NCBI GenBank assembly: GCA_964035545.1
Contig: OZ037769.1
Span: 10,170,633-10,234,632, forward strand
Length of the DNA stretch: 64,000 nucleotides
DNA from: Bugula neritina
Lineage: Eukaryota; Bryozoa; Gymnolaemata; Cheilostomatida; Bugulidae
Direction of reading: 5' to 3'
Shown: one piece after another, positions 31,858 through 44,910 of the stretch
Layout: each line of letters starts with the position of its first letter
Position numbering within the stretch: the stretch's first letter is position 1
Position numbers and translations under genes: made by a program
The notes under the pieces: model-generated
What the model was told of the DNA's origin: nothing
Databases searched by the model: none
Seen by the model: the letters and a program-made list of their open reading frames with translations, nothing else

Positions 31858-34800
31858 ATGAGTCAATATTCACAAACAGTTCGTGAAGAAGATGTGAATA
31901 ACAAGGTCAGCTTACATACCTTTTCATCAAAATATAATTTCGTTTTTTAAATTGGATTGATTTAAGAGTGAAGTAGAACGAGTAACTTCACAACTATCTC
32001 AAAAGCAATATTATAATATATTATATGCGTTGTCTTAGTCTAAAAGTTGCCAGTTTTAACTCCTCCTTATCTTGGTGATGAAATAGTTCAGACAGAATAA
32101 TTCACAAATGCTCCTCTGCCCATCATTTATTATATTCTCTAAATATTGCAGATTAGGTTTACAAATTATTGCTGTTCAAACACGTCTGATTTTTGTAAGA
32201 CTTGTCAAACATTGTAATATCATCATGGTTGCTTAAATCTCAGTTTTAATCAACCAGACACACCCCGTTTTACTCCACAAATGTCAATCAGCTTAGACTA
32301 TAATATCCACCCTGCAAAATTCTTTATTTCACGAGTTTATATAAATAAAAATGCTGAGTATCTTGTAAAAACAGATGACTTGAGTTTTTATACGACTAAA
32401 CTTCATTTTTGGCTATATTATTTATGCAGGCAAATTCTGCAATGAGTTCTTCGAACACAAAGGTTTTGTCTAACTACTAGTTTTAGTATTAGACATACAG
32501 GATTGTAAGCACTTATAACAACAGAAAATTAAAGATTTGAATCAATTCTTTTCAACATCCTCAAATCTATATTTGATTTGGAGAGTTTGCCTTCGATCTT
32601 AGCTAATAAAAGCAAGGCTCTACATGTATAGCAGTTTTTAAAAATAGTTCGAATATATTAAAAATTCATAACTGTTGTATTTAATTTTCAGGATTGTTTT
32701 TTAATAACTCATAGTTTTATACTAGAATGAATTGTGCTACTAATTTTCTTTTACATACACATTTTTAAGAGAAATCTGCCAAGCATCTACTTACCCATAA
32801 TCTTCTTAGAGTGTTTTGCAAGTTTTCGACTTTAAAATGAGTCATTGAAATACTCGGGCTCTGTTACATGCAAACCTAATAAAACCAAACGCCATTCCAA
32901 TTCTTTTAGCTAATATCAAAGGTATCTTGTCTGGAAAAGAAACTATTTCAAACAAACTCTGGGCAGGTTTTTCAAATGTTATATTGATTCAAATCAATGA
33001 TTGATTATTTTTTCTCACTTAAATGGCGACATTTGCTTATGCATTTGAATATTTTTAGTCTAGCCCAAGGTTTTTTACTTTCTAAAAGTGATATTTTAAT
33101 TGAGTAGTAAAAATATGAAATGCTGAAGGAATTGAAATGAGAAACTATCTACATAAGTAAAAAAATGCTTTTAAACTTGACATAAGCTCAACTTCTGTAG
33201 GCATTTATAAATTAGTATTTTTAGTGTGTGTAACTTTTGCTAATCACCAATGGTGTATACAATACATTTTTTGGGTCTTGCAGCATTGTGCAGATTTATT
33301 TACTTGAAACCTGAATTACATATTTTTACCTGACTTGCATGCTGAGACAGTATTTCACATGTAATTTGGACACAGGTACTGTAATGAATAATGCTTGTCA
33401 TTTTAGGCTAGAGATCTTGTTCGGTTTTTCCTTGCCTCGACTGGTCGCAAAGCACCCATCAAGAGAAACGGTATGTGGAGGTTCAACAAGTTATTTGGCT
33501 TTATATAAATAACTCTCACTGGATGTTGATTAGTAAATGTGTGTTTCTAATAGAAATGTGCTAACTTTATATTTTCCTAGAGCCTTCCATTAGCTAACAT
33601 ATGATTTGCTGCTTTTAGACGTTTTATCTGGTAACATATGATGTCCTGTTTGTAGAAATTGTCGAAAAGGTGATGAAGGACATGTCAAGGGCGTTCAATC
33701 TCACTATGGAGAAAGCTAAAACCATCATGACGAATGTACTTTTTTATATTTTATTCTAACAAAGTTACCCAATAGAGTACCAGCTTATTGGCTACAGGAC
33801 TGGTGCATCACTCTTTTAGGAGAAATTTAGTTTTGAGAGAAAATAATTTATGACCCACTTGTGGAATTTCTTTGCAATTCTTTGTTTATTCTTCAGTGGT
33901 GTGCAAAACATAATGTCTCACGTTAATTGGTCATATCTTACTAATTCACCTCAGCTTTTAGTTGTAGAGTTTTATTATTGTATTATAGTAATGATATTTA
34001 ACAATTTCTTTGTAGGTAAATGTAATTATACTCAACTAAATTGTCTATTTAATAATGATGTTCAGCACAGAGGGCTAGCCTCACAGTTTAGCTCAAGCAT
34101 GTCTGAGTTTACTCATTTAGTTTTATCAAAAGTTTTGCATTTTGCAAAACTGTAAGATGTCATACTTTTTGACAGAAAATTTAGTAAAATTCACTCTAAG
34201 TTGTATTTGTGATTGTAATCAATAAACATTTGGGAGCTGTAGCTAGAAATTGTCATTTAAATTTGCTAGTAAATTTGTTTTTATCATTTCCTAGAAAGTG
34301 CTGTGCCTGTAGCTAATAAATGAATAGGTTTTTATATTTATATGCAAAAATTCAATATTTCTACTTATACTGAACTCTTTTTCGCCTCTCAAATCTACTT
34401 TATATATTTAGTATTATACCACACATTACCGTTATACTTCAGTATGTCACTATCTGTTTGCAGACTTTTGGCCTGAGTATAGTAACTTTAGAAGAGCCAA
34501 ATAAATCCTTTTGTGTGATGAATCAGATTGAGTTGGACACAAACCACCTCCATCTTGAATGGTATGACAATGGTTGCTGTTCATCTGCATTCACAGAACT
34601 GCTGTAATAGTGATACTGTTACTGTAGCAGCTTAGTAGCTACCCTCATGAAGGTCCATGTCCTGTAAAATAGCTTCACTGCTAACTGCGCTGCTATACAC
34701 TTGATATATAAATGGAAAATAGATATCGAAATTTTGAAGAGCAAAGTTGTCACATGACTGCCCTCCAGTCTCGAGACTTGTATGGGAACTATCAATGTTA

Positions 34801-36401
34801 GAGCCTAAGAAAGTGTATCACCATGAAAAGACAATGTGATCAGATTATAGGTCAATGTGTTAAGTAAACAGAATCTTCTACAACTGATTTTATTCTCTAA
34901 TTTATATTTAACATTTCTCATGTGTTTATTAGTCACTACTATACATAGCTCAGCTGAAATTTAAATGGAATACACTGTTTCTCTTGTAAGATTACTATGT
35001 GCACATTTTAGGGGTGAAACTGAAAACCAACAGTCTGCTTTGCTAATGATACTATTCTCCATCATATTCATGGCTGGGGAGAGCATCCATGATGGTCAGT
35101 ACTTCATTTACTATCCTCAAGCCTCGTTGTAAGTTTGGAGTTGTTTCACCCCTAATGTTCTGAGCTTTCCTAATGTATTAAAGCAGATAATATTTATTGG
35201 TGATAGTGTGTCCAGATTGTGTTTATTTGTGATAGTGTGTCCAGATAGTGTTTATTTGACATGAGCAATCTCACAATTATTGCTGTTGCTGTCGTTCTGT
35301 CAACAAACACTCTCATTGGACAATATGAAAACATCTTGGAATACTTTTTTAGTTGAGTTGTATTTGTTGCAGAAATTTTGTGGAAGGCTTTAAAGAAGAT
35401 GGGAGTCGATTTTGAGTAAGTCTATACGCAGTCGTTTTTACAGAGTAGTAGTTTGTCTGAGAGGTGCAGTGAGGTCTAACATATGTCCTTTGTTTACTTT
35501 ATCAAACAAGTAATAATTGTGGCAACATTAGGTTGCTTTTATTTAGTTATTTTATTTAAAATGTTTACAAGTTTTGAGGTGTTCAGTGCTAAAGTCATAT
35601 TTAAGGTATCCCCCCCCCCCCCCCCCCGTCATCACTCAAGTGATTAAAATTAGGAAATTTTCAATTTAGAGTTTGTAGGTAATTGAAACTTTGTGTTAGA
35701 ATCTAGACAGAAGGTAATATTTTTACAGCTATACATGTGAGTAGTACAGGTATATAATGGACTGCTTGTGTGTTGGTAGTGTTGATAAAAGCATTGACAA
35801 TGTTGTAGGAAGACTAACCACGAAATCTTTGGAGATGTGAAGAAGCTGGTGACCACGGAGTTTGTGCAGCAAGGGTATCTATTGTACAAGAAGATACCTG
35901 ATACTGATCCACCTAAACATGAGTTCTCATGGGGACCTCGTGCCTACGCTATAACCAGCAAGGAAGACGTACTTAGCTTTGTGTGTCAGGTAAACTTGCA
36001 TCACCAGTGTGCACAAATGTATAACTTGTCACTTTAGTGTGTTATAAGTCTAGACTGTGACCAATAAGTATTAGTTGCAGTAGAGCAAGAGGGTTGGAGT
36101 TAAGAAAGGGGCTGGAGTTAAGAGAGGGGTGGAGCTAAGAGAGGAGGGGGGTTGCAGTTGAGAGGGGGGGGTGAACCGTAGGTCTGCTGGCTATACTCGA
36201 AGTCCCTTAACTTGTGTATGTGGGATTAGCATATGTGTCAGCATGGCTGTGTATAGCTCATCATTTTATTTGAAGATTTATGGAGAAATGGATATGTTTG
36301 ACTGGCCTCAGCAGTATGATTCGATACATGGAGAGGGAGCGGCAGCAGCTGCCAAGGTGCAGCAGTTGAACGGCTCAACCAATCAGATGGAAGTGGATTG
36401 A
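31858..36401 (+). CDS. NSMCE3: NSMCE3 (MAGE homology domain protein), 8 exons
   Basis: Exons: 31858-31905, 33407-33470, 33656-33735, 34464-34561, 35012-35094, 35373-35415, 35809-35989 and 36276-36401. All have GT-AG borders and fitting phases, giving 240 aa. The whole protein is a MAGE homology domain with two winged-helix parts. Recognisable blocks are ARDLVRFFLASTGRKAPIKR, FGLSIVTLEEPNKSF, LLMILFSIIFMAGESI, FGDVKKLVTTEFVQQGYL, EFSWGPRAY and a C-terminal FDWPQQY that parallels the DWPAQY ending of vertebrate NSMCE3. Non-placental animals generally have a single MAGE gene, which is the SMC5/6-complex subunit Nse3; there it partners Nse1 and Nse4 in DNA repair in the nucleus. The length is slightly below human NSMCE3 because the N-terminal extension is short. 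AATAAA lies near 36,786. Confidence 0.92.
36110..36170. repeat. Purine-rich short tandem repeat
   Basis: Repeats of gttaagagaggggtggagc with degenerate ends, in the last intron of NSMCE3, ending in a run of G. It could interfere with sequencing or adopt G-rich structures. Confidence 0.6.
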
Positions 36402-38708
36402 GAAGTCAGAGAGATGGGACTGTTATATCTTCTTAACACTGAATAGTAGTTGTACATACACACTGCTCTCTTATCTCACATATACTCTCTGGTGATATAT
36501 ATTTATGTAGTATCTGTACAGTTTTTTGCTATGTATATATATGTATATACTCCCTGGTGATGCATATATGTAGATGTAAAGCAGATACTTGTATACCAGT
36601 ACACTCTTAGTACTCCTGTATGAAACCTCTCAGGGTATGCATATTCATATACATCTGTAACGTAAATTGTACCGAGTTTTATATATAAGATTACAAATGT
36701 TTTAAAACCTTGCAATTTTATTTTTTTATGAAAAAGTTCAAAAACACAAAAACATATCTTAATTTGAAAAGAATTTTTCTTTTAAATAAAAACATATGTG
36801 CTCACACTTTTTGAACAGTCAATCAAAGTATTATAACAGCAGTGTTTTGAAACATAAGAACTCTCTCAGTAAAAGTGTGTCTTTCTGGTATTTCCTAAGC
36901 TTAATAAACACATTTGTATGTATCTTTTATTATCCAGTAGCTGGTGGTGTAATCCAACTATGTCAAATGTGTAGACTTCTGTATCACTGCTCTTTAAGCA
37001 AAGGCAAACCTCTTTATTTATGTTTCTTAGTATTGGCTGACTTAATGTACAAATCAATATTTATTTTAGTTCCTGGTTCAAATACTTTATTCTTTAGTAT
37101 TTTAATAATATAATATTGTTTTATTTGTCAATCTACTCATAATATACACTTGTTTTAGCTAGATGGAGTTGTTGTCATTCAAGGGTACTAAATTCCAGAT
37201 CGAAGTACTTGTAAACTGTTATACCAGCCTGGCTCATTTATTTATAACTAGTGTCTCAAATCTGGTTCCCTATCATAATAATATATAACATCACATAGTG
37301 CTACTCAAAACTTGTTCCCTATCATAACAATATACAACACCACATAGTGCTGTTGTTCCCTATCATAACAATATAACACCACTTAATGCTGCTCAAAACT
37401 TGTTCTCTATCATAACAATATATAACATCACATAGTGCTGCTAAAAACTTTCTTTCAAAAGTTTAGGTGTTGTGATCCTTTCAAATTAGAAAAAGCATTA
37501 TCTGCTGACTATTAACCTAAACAAATAGAGGAAACACAAGTTGTCTTGAAACACTAAAGTTAACTGAATACATCTTTATTACTGCTTACCTAGAAATTGG
37601 CAGCTATGGGAATGCTGTATTTGACAAATATATGTAACTTAGATAGTTGTGCCATGAAAACTTGGCTCATCCTAGACTCCAAGTCCAGGTAGTAGCTGAA
37701 CTGAAAATGGATACTAGTGTTATAAAGTTGCTGGCTATTTGTGATATAAAATCTCCAATTCTTGAGAAAACAATTTATTTTACAATTACCCAAGGCTTTG
37801 TGTGGAGTACCACTAATAGGTGAATGATTACATAATACTAATTGTTATTGTATACTCAGCAATAAATGAGTGAAAATATTCATTCATAGGCTTTACCTAA
37901 AACTTTGCAACAAATGCAATGAAGTGTAGGTGATCAGTCATCTGTTCTCAAACAAGCATAATATTTCATTATAATCATAAAATAAAATGACTAGAGTGAA
38001 AGAAGCCGCGCAGAGTTCAGGGTCATTAAGTGCAGTGATTGTATAGACATCAGTGTTTGAACTTCAAACTTGATGCCCCTCAACTACTACACTTGGCTGC
38101 TTCAAGCGATTTCTGAGTAAGATGGTGAGTATACACCCTATTAGTCTAGAAGCAACCTCCAATTATCTTTCATTCGTTACACAATATTTTTATAAATTGA
38201 GAGTTTCAAGGGTCCTAAAAAAAACTCTAGACTGTTCTGTGCACCCAGTTGGCCACAAACACTCTTCAACTTTAATATGTTTTAAATAGGTACTTGATAT
38301 TTATAGTTCATATGCAGAATGGGCTTAGTAAATTTCCTCTTTTATTACTTTACTATCATGTATGCGTGCATGCATGCATGCCATTATTAATGCTAAAAAC
38401 GTTGCTAACTACAAATTAATACTGATTTAAAAGTCCTTGGTTTATTATAAATAATGCGGGGCTGCCTCTTTTTTATAAATTTTCATAAAAAATTTTTATA
38501 AATTACCATGCAGTATATTATTATGGTAAAGTGAAACCATTATTAACTTTCACTACTGCAAGTTGATGCTTTATATAATTTGCAATAACTAAAATTTTCA
38601 GTTGGTATGTAACAATTGTTATGCACAACTTCTTAAGTAAAGCAAAAATGTTAAACTTACTGTCTTATCATTTATTCAATACAAAAACAATGGAACAATT
38701 GTATTATT
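36402..38708. other. Intergenic region between NSMCE3 and the membrane-protein gene
   Basis: Holds the NSMCE3 3' region and an AT-rich stretch. A roughly 60-bp tandem repeat lies at 37,258-37,450 (four copies of a gttccctatcataacaata unit). A possible non-coding first exon of the next gene ends at about 38,124 (aagatg/gtgagt). The minus frame at 37,590-37,793 is not recognised and has no supporting exon partners. Confidence 0.5.
37258..37450. repeat. Tandem repeat, unit about 60 bp, 4 copies
   Basis: Each unit contains ttccctatcataacaata and cacatagtgctgct with small length changes between copies. Confidence 0.85.
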
Positions 38709-41678
38709 ATGTCGCCAAGGGCGCCGTCACAGTGTTCAAAATTAAAAAGATCTTTGAAGAGAGTAAGTCCCACCAAGGTGGACAGATCTTGCTCTCCTTA
38801 TTCAGCTTGCTCATTAACTTTGGAAATGTACAGAAGGGCAAAGAGTAAAGGAGGTCATCTAAAATCTTGGTTAGTTCTAGAATATTTGGGAAAGTACATT
38901 TTTATCATTTAGAAATACAAGCCATATAATTTAAAAGGTATTCTGCCATTTGAAATATAAATAATATATAGGTGTTTTAACAAGAGCAAGTTTAGTGATA
39001 TAATAAGACTCAAGAAGACCCTATCTTAGTTCATATAATGTAGCCTTTATGATTTAATAAACATATGCTTACTTGTCCTGCATAAATAGATACACAGATT
39101 TTGCAGAGACTGGCAATATATTATATGATTATTTATGCATGATTGTTAGTAGACCAGCCAACCCTTAACTCAATTCAGCCTTAACCCTGGAAGAGGAATA
39201 GGGTTAAATACTAATTATAATTATAAACTGTAAAGGTTGCTTGTGCAGTTGCTTTCTTTCTCATAACATTTTTCTTGCAACAAAAATACTGGAAGAAAGA
39301 ACTAACACTGTTAAGAGTTATCTTCTCTTGGGTAAGATGTTGGCATGCAAGTAGTCATGTTACTATCAAAGGCTTAGCTAGAAGCTTAGGGTTCTATAAT
39401 GACTGAAGAATTTAGGGTTGTGTGTACCAGTAGCCCCCCATAGGGAAGTGGTTAGCACTCCAGCTAGCTTGCAAGCCGGAGGTTTTCGGTTTGGTTCTCA
39501 GTAGGGACAATTATTTTACAAACTGAAAAATCTCCAAGACTGTTGCAAACATGAGTTGGGCTAAAACATTCAGGTTCCAGTAGATATTTATTGCTAGTAT
39601 AAGTAAATACAGTATGAAACATTATAGTAATATGATGTTCTATATAACCTTATTGTTGAAGCAAATGTGAAAAGTGCTTTCGTCCTCATAGTACACCACT
39701 GTATACCCTGTCTTCATGGCTGTCTATAACTACATTTGACAGGCCAACTTCCACAGCTTTTCTATCTCTTCTCATATTCTTCATTCTCTTCAGGTAATTA
39801 AACATATAAACATCCATCTACTATAAGTTTGCATTAGTAGATATAAAATTGTACGTGTTAATATACGATTATGTAGTTATAGCAGCTTCATCTAGCAACA
39901 ATGAAACCGTAGTGTAATGTATGTAGGTTATATACTTCTCTATAAAATACACAAAAGCTTCACAAATTTCTGTAAGCACTACAATAAGATGTAGAACCTG
40001 TATTAAACATGGCAAAGGAACTTGTGTCTTATTACAATATTTGTGCATTTTTTAGTTATTATAATTATAAATATTTTATGTATTAAACTTCAGAGTTCTA
40101 TAGCCCCTACCACACTATTTATATAATAGATTGATAAGTATGTTATATTTATATATTATTCATAGTAGTATGTTTTAGTTATTATTATATTATTATATAT
40201 TTGGATTTATTGCATTTACGTTTTATTATAGCAAATGGTTATTAATATATTAATGCATTGAATTTATTTTTCATTTTGTTATAATGGTTATTTATATACT
40301 GTATGTATTGTATTTATATTTGATTATAGTAGGGTTATTACTAAATTGCATGTGCTGTATTTGTTTTGTTTCCATAATGACTACTGATGTTTTTACATAT
40401 TATTTCAGGGTGACTGTGTCAGCCTTCCCTCTTGGTTTGTTTAAAGCATCATTTTACAGTCTTGACATGGGAAGTACTACATCTAGAATCATCTTTACTA
40501 TCCAACAGCATACATTGTCTATGATACCCCTCATGTTAGGTGGGCTTCTAATACCCCCCCCCCCACTCTGTCTATAATGTGACTTAGGTTAGATAGGTTA
40601 TATGATTCTTATGAAATTCTTCCATTTATGCAACAATTACAACTGTACATTTTGATAAAAATATACTGCTGCAGCAGCTTTAGGTACTACACCTTCATAT
40701 TCCTGCATTAAAATTTGAAACAGAGAATGTCATGAGATACATCTAACCTGTATATTACTCTGGCTGAAGCAAATGCTATTTATCTGTTGTTGTAAAAATG
40801 CTTAGAATAGCATTTACCTCTTTATAAATCTCTCAGATGGGTTATATCAACGTGCAATGTTGGCAATATATTAACTAGATGAAAGTGTTTTGAAACATAT
40901 TAAGTTTAAATACAATTTTCTATTAATGTGTGGGTTTTCCGATTTATTAGGCAACAGAACCGGCACAGTCACTTATACACTTCATCTACTTTTAAACACA
41001 CTAGTGCTATCAACTTTGGTTACTGAGATGTACATGAAGTATATTTCCTCTGCTATAGTTACTGCTACATTTTATACGTAAGTAATATATGCCTTATTGC
41101 GTTAAACTCCAGTGTTTACCTATTTCAATACTAGGATAACTAACGTTGCAGTTGTGTGAAATAGTAGCCCAACATAATTATGTAAAATCTCAAATGAAAA
41201 TTTATAAAACACTAAACTTTTTAAAAATGAAAGCATGAAAGCAAGCAAGAAATGTTTTTTGCAACATTTACTTTAGGAAAATTTTTCAACACATATCTAA
41301 CAACATCCAACTAACTATTATTATGGTAGCTCAATAGTTGGCCTAATACATAATTACATATATATATAGTCTCAGATATTATATTATTCTATATAGTCTC
41401 AGATATTATATTATATTATATCTACATAACCCAAAATATAGACAACATATTATACTAAACATAGTGCACATTCTCTTGACTGCATCTATACTATTGCACA
41501 ATGCTAGATTGAGTGTTGAATCTATTGCAGGCTGCTCGGACTGTATTCAGATTCGCCTTCTTGGAGACTATTCTTCAGCTTTCCCCGGAGAATTTTGAAC
41601 ATTTCGATGACCTTTATCTGTATGAAGTATGTTATGGATACCAAAGCACTGACTGGTGTAGACATCAGCTACCAATAA
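38709..41678 (+). CDS. Unrecognised multi-pass membrane protein, 205 aa, 5 coding exons
   Basis: Exons 38709-38869, 39743-39793, 40409-40539, 40951-41077 and 41531-41678 join with GT-AG borders in matching phases and sum to 618 nt, ending in TAA. The first 53 residues are basic and serine-rich (SPRAPSQCSKLKRSLKR), like a cytosolic N-terminus. From residue 54 on the protein is hydrophobic, with about four to five membrane segments (TAFLSLLIFFILF, VTYTLHLLLNTLVLSTLV, SAIVTATFYTLLGL and ISMTFICMKYVM among them). The tail is short (DTKALTGVDISYQ). I do not recognise the family. The start is the first ATG of the open stretch after a plausible acceptor at 38,602. Support is the phase agreement across four introns and the coherent hydrophobicity, not homology. 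Confidence 0.65.
39429..39540 (+). repeat. tRNA-derived SINE-like fragment
   Basis: A tRNA-like head with an A-box-like ggttagcactc and a B-box-like ggtttggttctc, about 70 bp long, without a matching acceptor stem. It lies in intron 1 of the membrane-protein gene and is a different family from the SINE at 43.4 kb. Confidence 0.5.
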
Positions 41679-41869
41679 ACTGTTACATACAATTGTTTTA
41701 ATGTTGTCAATATCTAGATGACTAACTCGAATAATGTTTAGTAAATGTGGAACATTTTACTTTAACTAAATGTGGTCAGAAACTTAAAGTATAAACTAAA
41801 ATCTTTTAACCTGAACTCTTTTCTTGATTTTTGAATCAATTGTATGTGCAATGCGCGTGCGTGCGCATG

Positions 41870-41940
41870 TGTGCATCCATGCGTACGTGTGTGTGTGTGT
41901 GCGCGTGTGTGTACGTGCGTGTGAGGCAAGAGTGTGTGTA
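41870..41940. repeat. GT-rich microsatellite
   Basis: Imperfect (GT/GC)n run just downstream of the membrane-protein gene. Confidence 0.85.
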
Positions 41941-42272
41941 GTGTTGTTACCGAACAATTACCTTAGTTTTATAATGCAAACACACCAGACAACTTAAAAC
42001 GTATTTGATGGATAAAACTTATTTAGATAGACTGGCCAGGTTTCTAACCATATTTAATTGATCAGCCGCCCAGGCTATTGAGTAAGTTATTTCTAAATGT
42101 GTATCTTAACATATATGATACTACAAACCGAAATACTTTTTTTTACAATCTATAGCTTTAGGATTGGTTTTAAATACATTTTTATTAAAGTTGAATTGTA
42201 ATTGGTGTACAACAAGCAGGAATCATATAAATATTTTTTTGAAAAACATCTACTAAAATCTAGAGTCTAGAC

Positions 42273-42612
42273 TAGGGTTGTCCAACAGTAGGCCTCAAGG
42301 CCGTATGTGGCCCCAAGTCTACATCTATGTGCAGCCTCCAAAGGCATAACAAATAAAATTATTTTTCAAACATATGTGAAGTAGAGTAGAAAACCACCTT
42401 CCAAATGTTTTATTTAAATACATGCTACAAAAGATGCTGCCTGCAGAGACTATTAGGACTTAATTGCGTAATGAGTAATAAGAATTTGGAATAAATTAAT
42501 TGAAAAATACTAGTGCTGTGGCCACCAGCTCAAACTACAGTTTACAATGTGGCCTTCGCCATGAAATATTCCCTTTTAGAGGCCTTCGGTCTGAAAAGGT
42601 TGGTAACCCCTG
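42273..42612. mobile_element. hAT MITE, 340 bp
   Basis: The left end is tagggttgtccaac and the right end ggttggtaacccctg, imperfect inverted repeats of the hAT type. It is flanked by a perfect 8-bp duplication GTCTAGAC (42,265-42,272 and 42,613-42,620). It contains the common hAT-MITE phrase gtatgtggcccc near the left end. No coding capacity. Confidence 0.85.
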
Positions 42613-43021
42613 GTCTAGACCATGGAAGTTGAATTGCATGCAAGAAATTAAACTCTTTAGCAACATGGAATATTTTATAGGCTATACTATAATTTAAATC
42701 ATTGAATTTTTACCACTATTTGCCTGATACTTCACATACTATACATATGTATTCATATGAGTAGATCTTTCACTAGTAAGAATTCCACTAGATGGGATCC
42801 TATATCGATATCCTTAAGTATAATATATTATTCTTGTCCCATAACATTTTTTCAAGCAAAGCGACATTTATGTTTGGAACTTTCTTTTTGGCTTGGATAA
42901 AGAAAGGATATAATAATGCATAGCAAAGTGTTTTTAAGGTTTATGGGACAGAATATAAATACATGTATGAACTTGTTTTAATGGTCGCTGTTTTAATGTA
43001 TCCCAACATAAAACATTGAAG

Positions 43022-43090
43022 ATTGCAGGGGTTAGCAAACTAGCTGTTTTGCTAGTGGGCCAACTTTTAGAAATCAAGCGGAAAGGAGGA
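43022..43090. repeat. hAT-like end fragment
   Basis: caggggttagcaaacta followed by gtgggcca resembles the terminus of MER5/Charlie-like hAT families. No opposite end or target duplication was found, so the call is tentative. Confidence 0.35.
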
Positions 43091-43404
43091 CAGAGATTTT
43101 TCAATTTTTCAACTATCACATGTATTTTTACATGAAGTTCAGTAGTGAAACAGGTAATGAGCACAAGCAATAAATAATATTTTTCTCTATTTTCAAACTA
43201 AATAGGAATTGGGCCAGTTTACTTAATTTAGTACAAACTCGATATATCTCACAATTTCGCTATACTAATATATATGTTTTTTGCCCTAAACTAATGAAAT
43301 AAAATAATTAAAGTTTTTTTCTGATTTTGTTTGACGTTCTATATTTCTTCCTAAATTTTTAGCGAATTATTGATATATGAGGGACCGTTATAGCTTTTCA
43401 ACCT

Positions 43405-43615
43405 AGGGAGCAGCCATGGTCTAACGGTTAAAGCGTTTGCCTAGTAAGCACGAAGTCATGGGTTTGAGCTGGACAAAGGCCATTGGGGATGTTAGGAAGA
43501 GCATCCAGTCATAATTGCTCCTGCATGTGCCCCATCTGAATAAGTCCTTAGCCCAATAAAACAAAAATCCTTCTATCAGGGGTTTCTCACAGGGATTGTG
43601 ACTATTGTTGTGATT
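43405..43615 (+). mobile_element. tRNA-derived SINE, copy A
   Basis: The head has an A-box-like tggtctaacggttaaagcg and a B-box-like gggtttgagc. It is followed by a conserved centre, gatgttaggaagagcatcc, and a tail containing cttagcccaat and ggtttctcacagggattgtg. The same order is found at 60,445-60,640 (minus) and 61,543-61,735. The central phrase resembles the conserved domain seen in several invertebrate SINE/RTE tails, which I recall but cannot verify here. Confidence 0.82.
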
Positions 43616-43689
43616 TTATGGGGATAAATCACTACGTGTGAGTTATTGAGATCTAATCACCACACCGCACCACACACGCGCAACTCACG

Positions 43690-43717
43690 CAACACACACA
43701 CACACACACACACACAC

Positions 43718-43772
<55 letters not shown>

Positions 43773-43789
43773 CACGCACGCACACACAC

Positions 43790-43840
<51 letters not shown>

Positions 43841-43875
43841 ACACCACACACACACCACACACACACACCACACAC
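43690..43875. repeat. CA/GT microsatellite
   Basis: (CA)n interrupted by aac and gcacgc steps. Overlapping frames are pure His-Thr or Cys-Val repeats and are not genes. Confidence 0.97.
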
Positions 43876-44060
43876 CCATTGAACAATAATATAGTTATAG
43901 TTTCAGTTCAGTGCACACACCACACACACACCACACACCCATTGAACAATAATATAGTTATAGTTTCAGTTCAGTGCACACACCACACACACACCACACA
44001 CCCATTGAACTATAATATAGTTATAGTTTCAGTTCAGTGCACACACCACACACATGATGC
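43876..44060. repeat. 62-63 bp tandem repeat, 3 copies
   Basis: Unit cattgaacaataatatagtt plus gtttcagttcagtgcacaca, starting at 43,878, 43,940 and 44,003, growing out of the CA microsatellite. Confidence 0.92.
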
Positions 44061-44509
44061 TTTTTTATGCTTTTGGGTAAGATAACCCTATGCCTTCTTA
44101 ACTCTAAAAATTTCAACGTATACTTTCCATCTAATTGGTCTTTACGATTTATTTTAGCCAATTAAAATGTTGTATTGCAACGACTACTGTTTCGTGTAAG
44201 GTGTTCTAGACTCGCTATCGCTGTTCAAATTGAATTTAGTTTCATCACTTGTGGAAAATTATTACAATGTAAATATTTAAGCTGTTGTACTTGTTGACGC
44301 AATAAATATTAATATAATCTTAAATTAAAACTTGAAACTTATACTGATATTTATAATTATTAGTTATAAACCGTAATCACTTTATCATAATAATAATCAT
44401 AATGAGTAAATTAAATAATAAACTAAAAGTAAAAGTTTTACTGTAAAACTAAAACTAAAAGTAAGGCATTAATGATTAAATGATTTATTGATTAATCTAA
44501 TGAACTAAG

Positions 44510-44910
44510 TTATTAGTAATACTAATACTAAGTTTAATACTAATACTAATAGTAATAGTAATACCATTGCTAATACTAATAGTTAGTGTTACACTGTGAC
44601 TTACTATCAGTGTCACTCTGATACTCATGCTCATAGTGATGGTCATAGTAATACTATCAGAGTATCAGTATGAGTATCACTATCAGCATTGTTAACAGTT
44701 AATCATTAACTGTTAACAATGCTGATACTGATAGTGATACTCATACTGATAGTATTACTATGAGCATGAGTATCAGAGTGACACTGATAGTAAGTCACAG
44801 TGTAACACTAACTATAACTATTAGTATTAGTATTACTATTACTATTACTATTAGTAATGGTATTAGTGGTATTACTATTAGTATTAGACTTAGTATTAGT
44901 ATTACTAAAA
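44510..44910. repeat. Long imperfect palindrome, arms about 200 bp
   Basis: The centre is at about 44,700 (acagttaatcattaactgt). The left arm, from agttagtgttacactgtgac inward, is repeated in reverse complement on the right with short indels (for example a 12-bp tgatggtcatag present only on the left). Outer parts pair as taatactaatacta against its complement. The surrounding 44,280-45,900 is dominated by similar att/act/agt low-complexity sequence. Confidence 0.88.

Noticed and set aside
33850-34155. 101-aa frame between NSMCE3 exons 3 and 4
   Set aside because: Lies wholly inside an intron whose flanking exons join in phase, and is AT-rich with no domain.
43405-43480. Functional tRNA gene
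   Set aside because: A and B boxes are present, but the acceptor stem does not pair and the sequence continues into a SINE body found in two other places.
43646-43886. His-Thr and Cys-Val rich frames
   Set aside because: Product of the CA/GT microsatellite.
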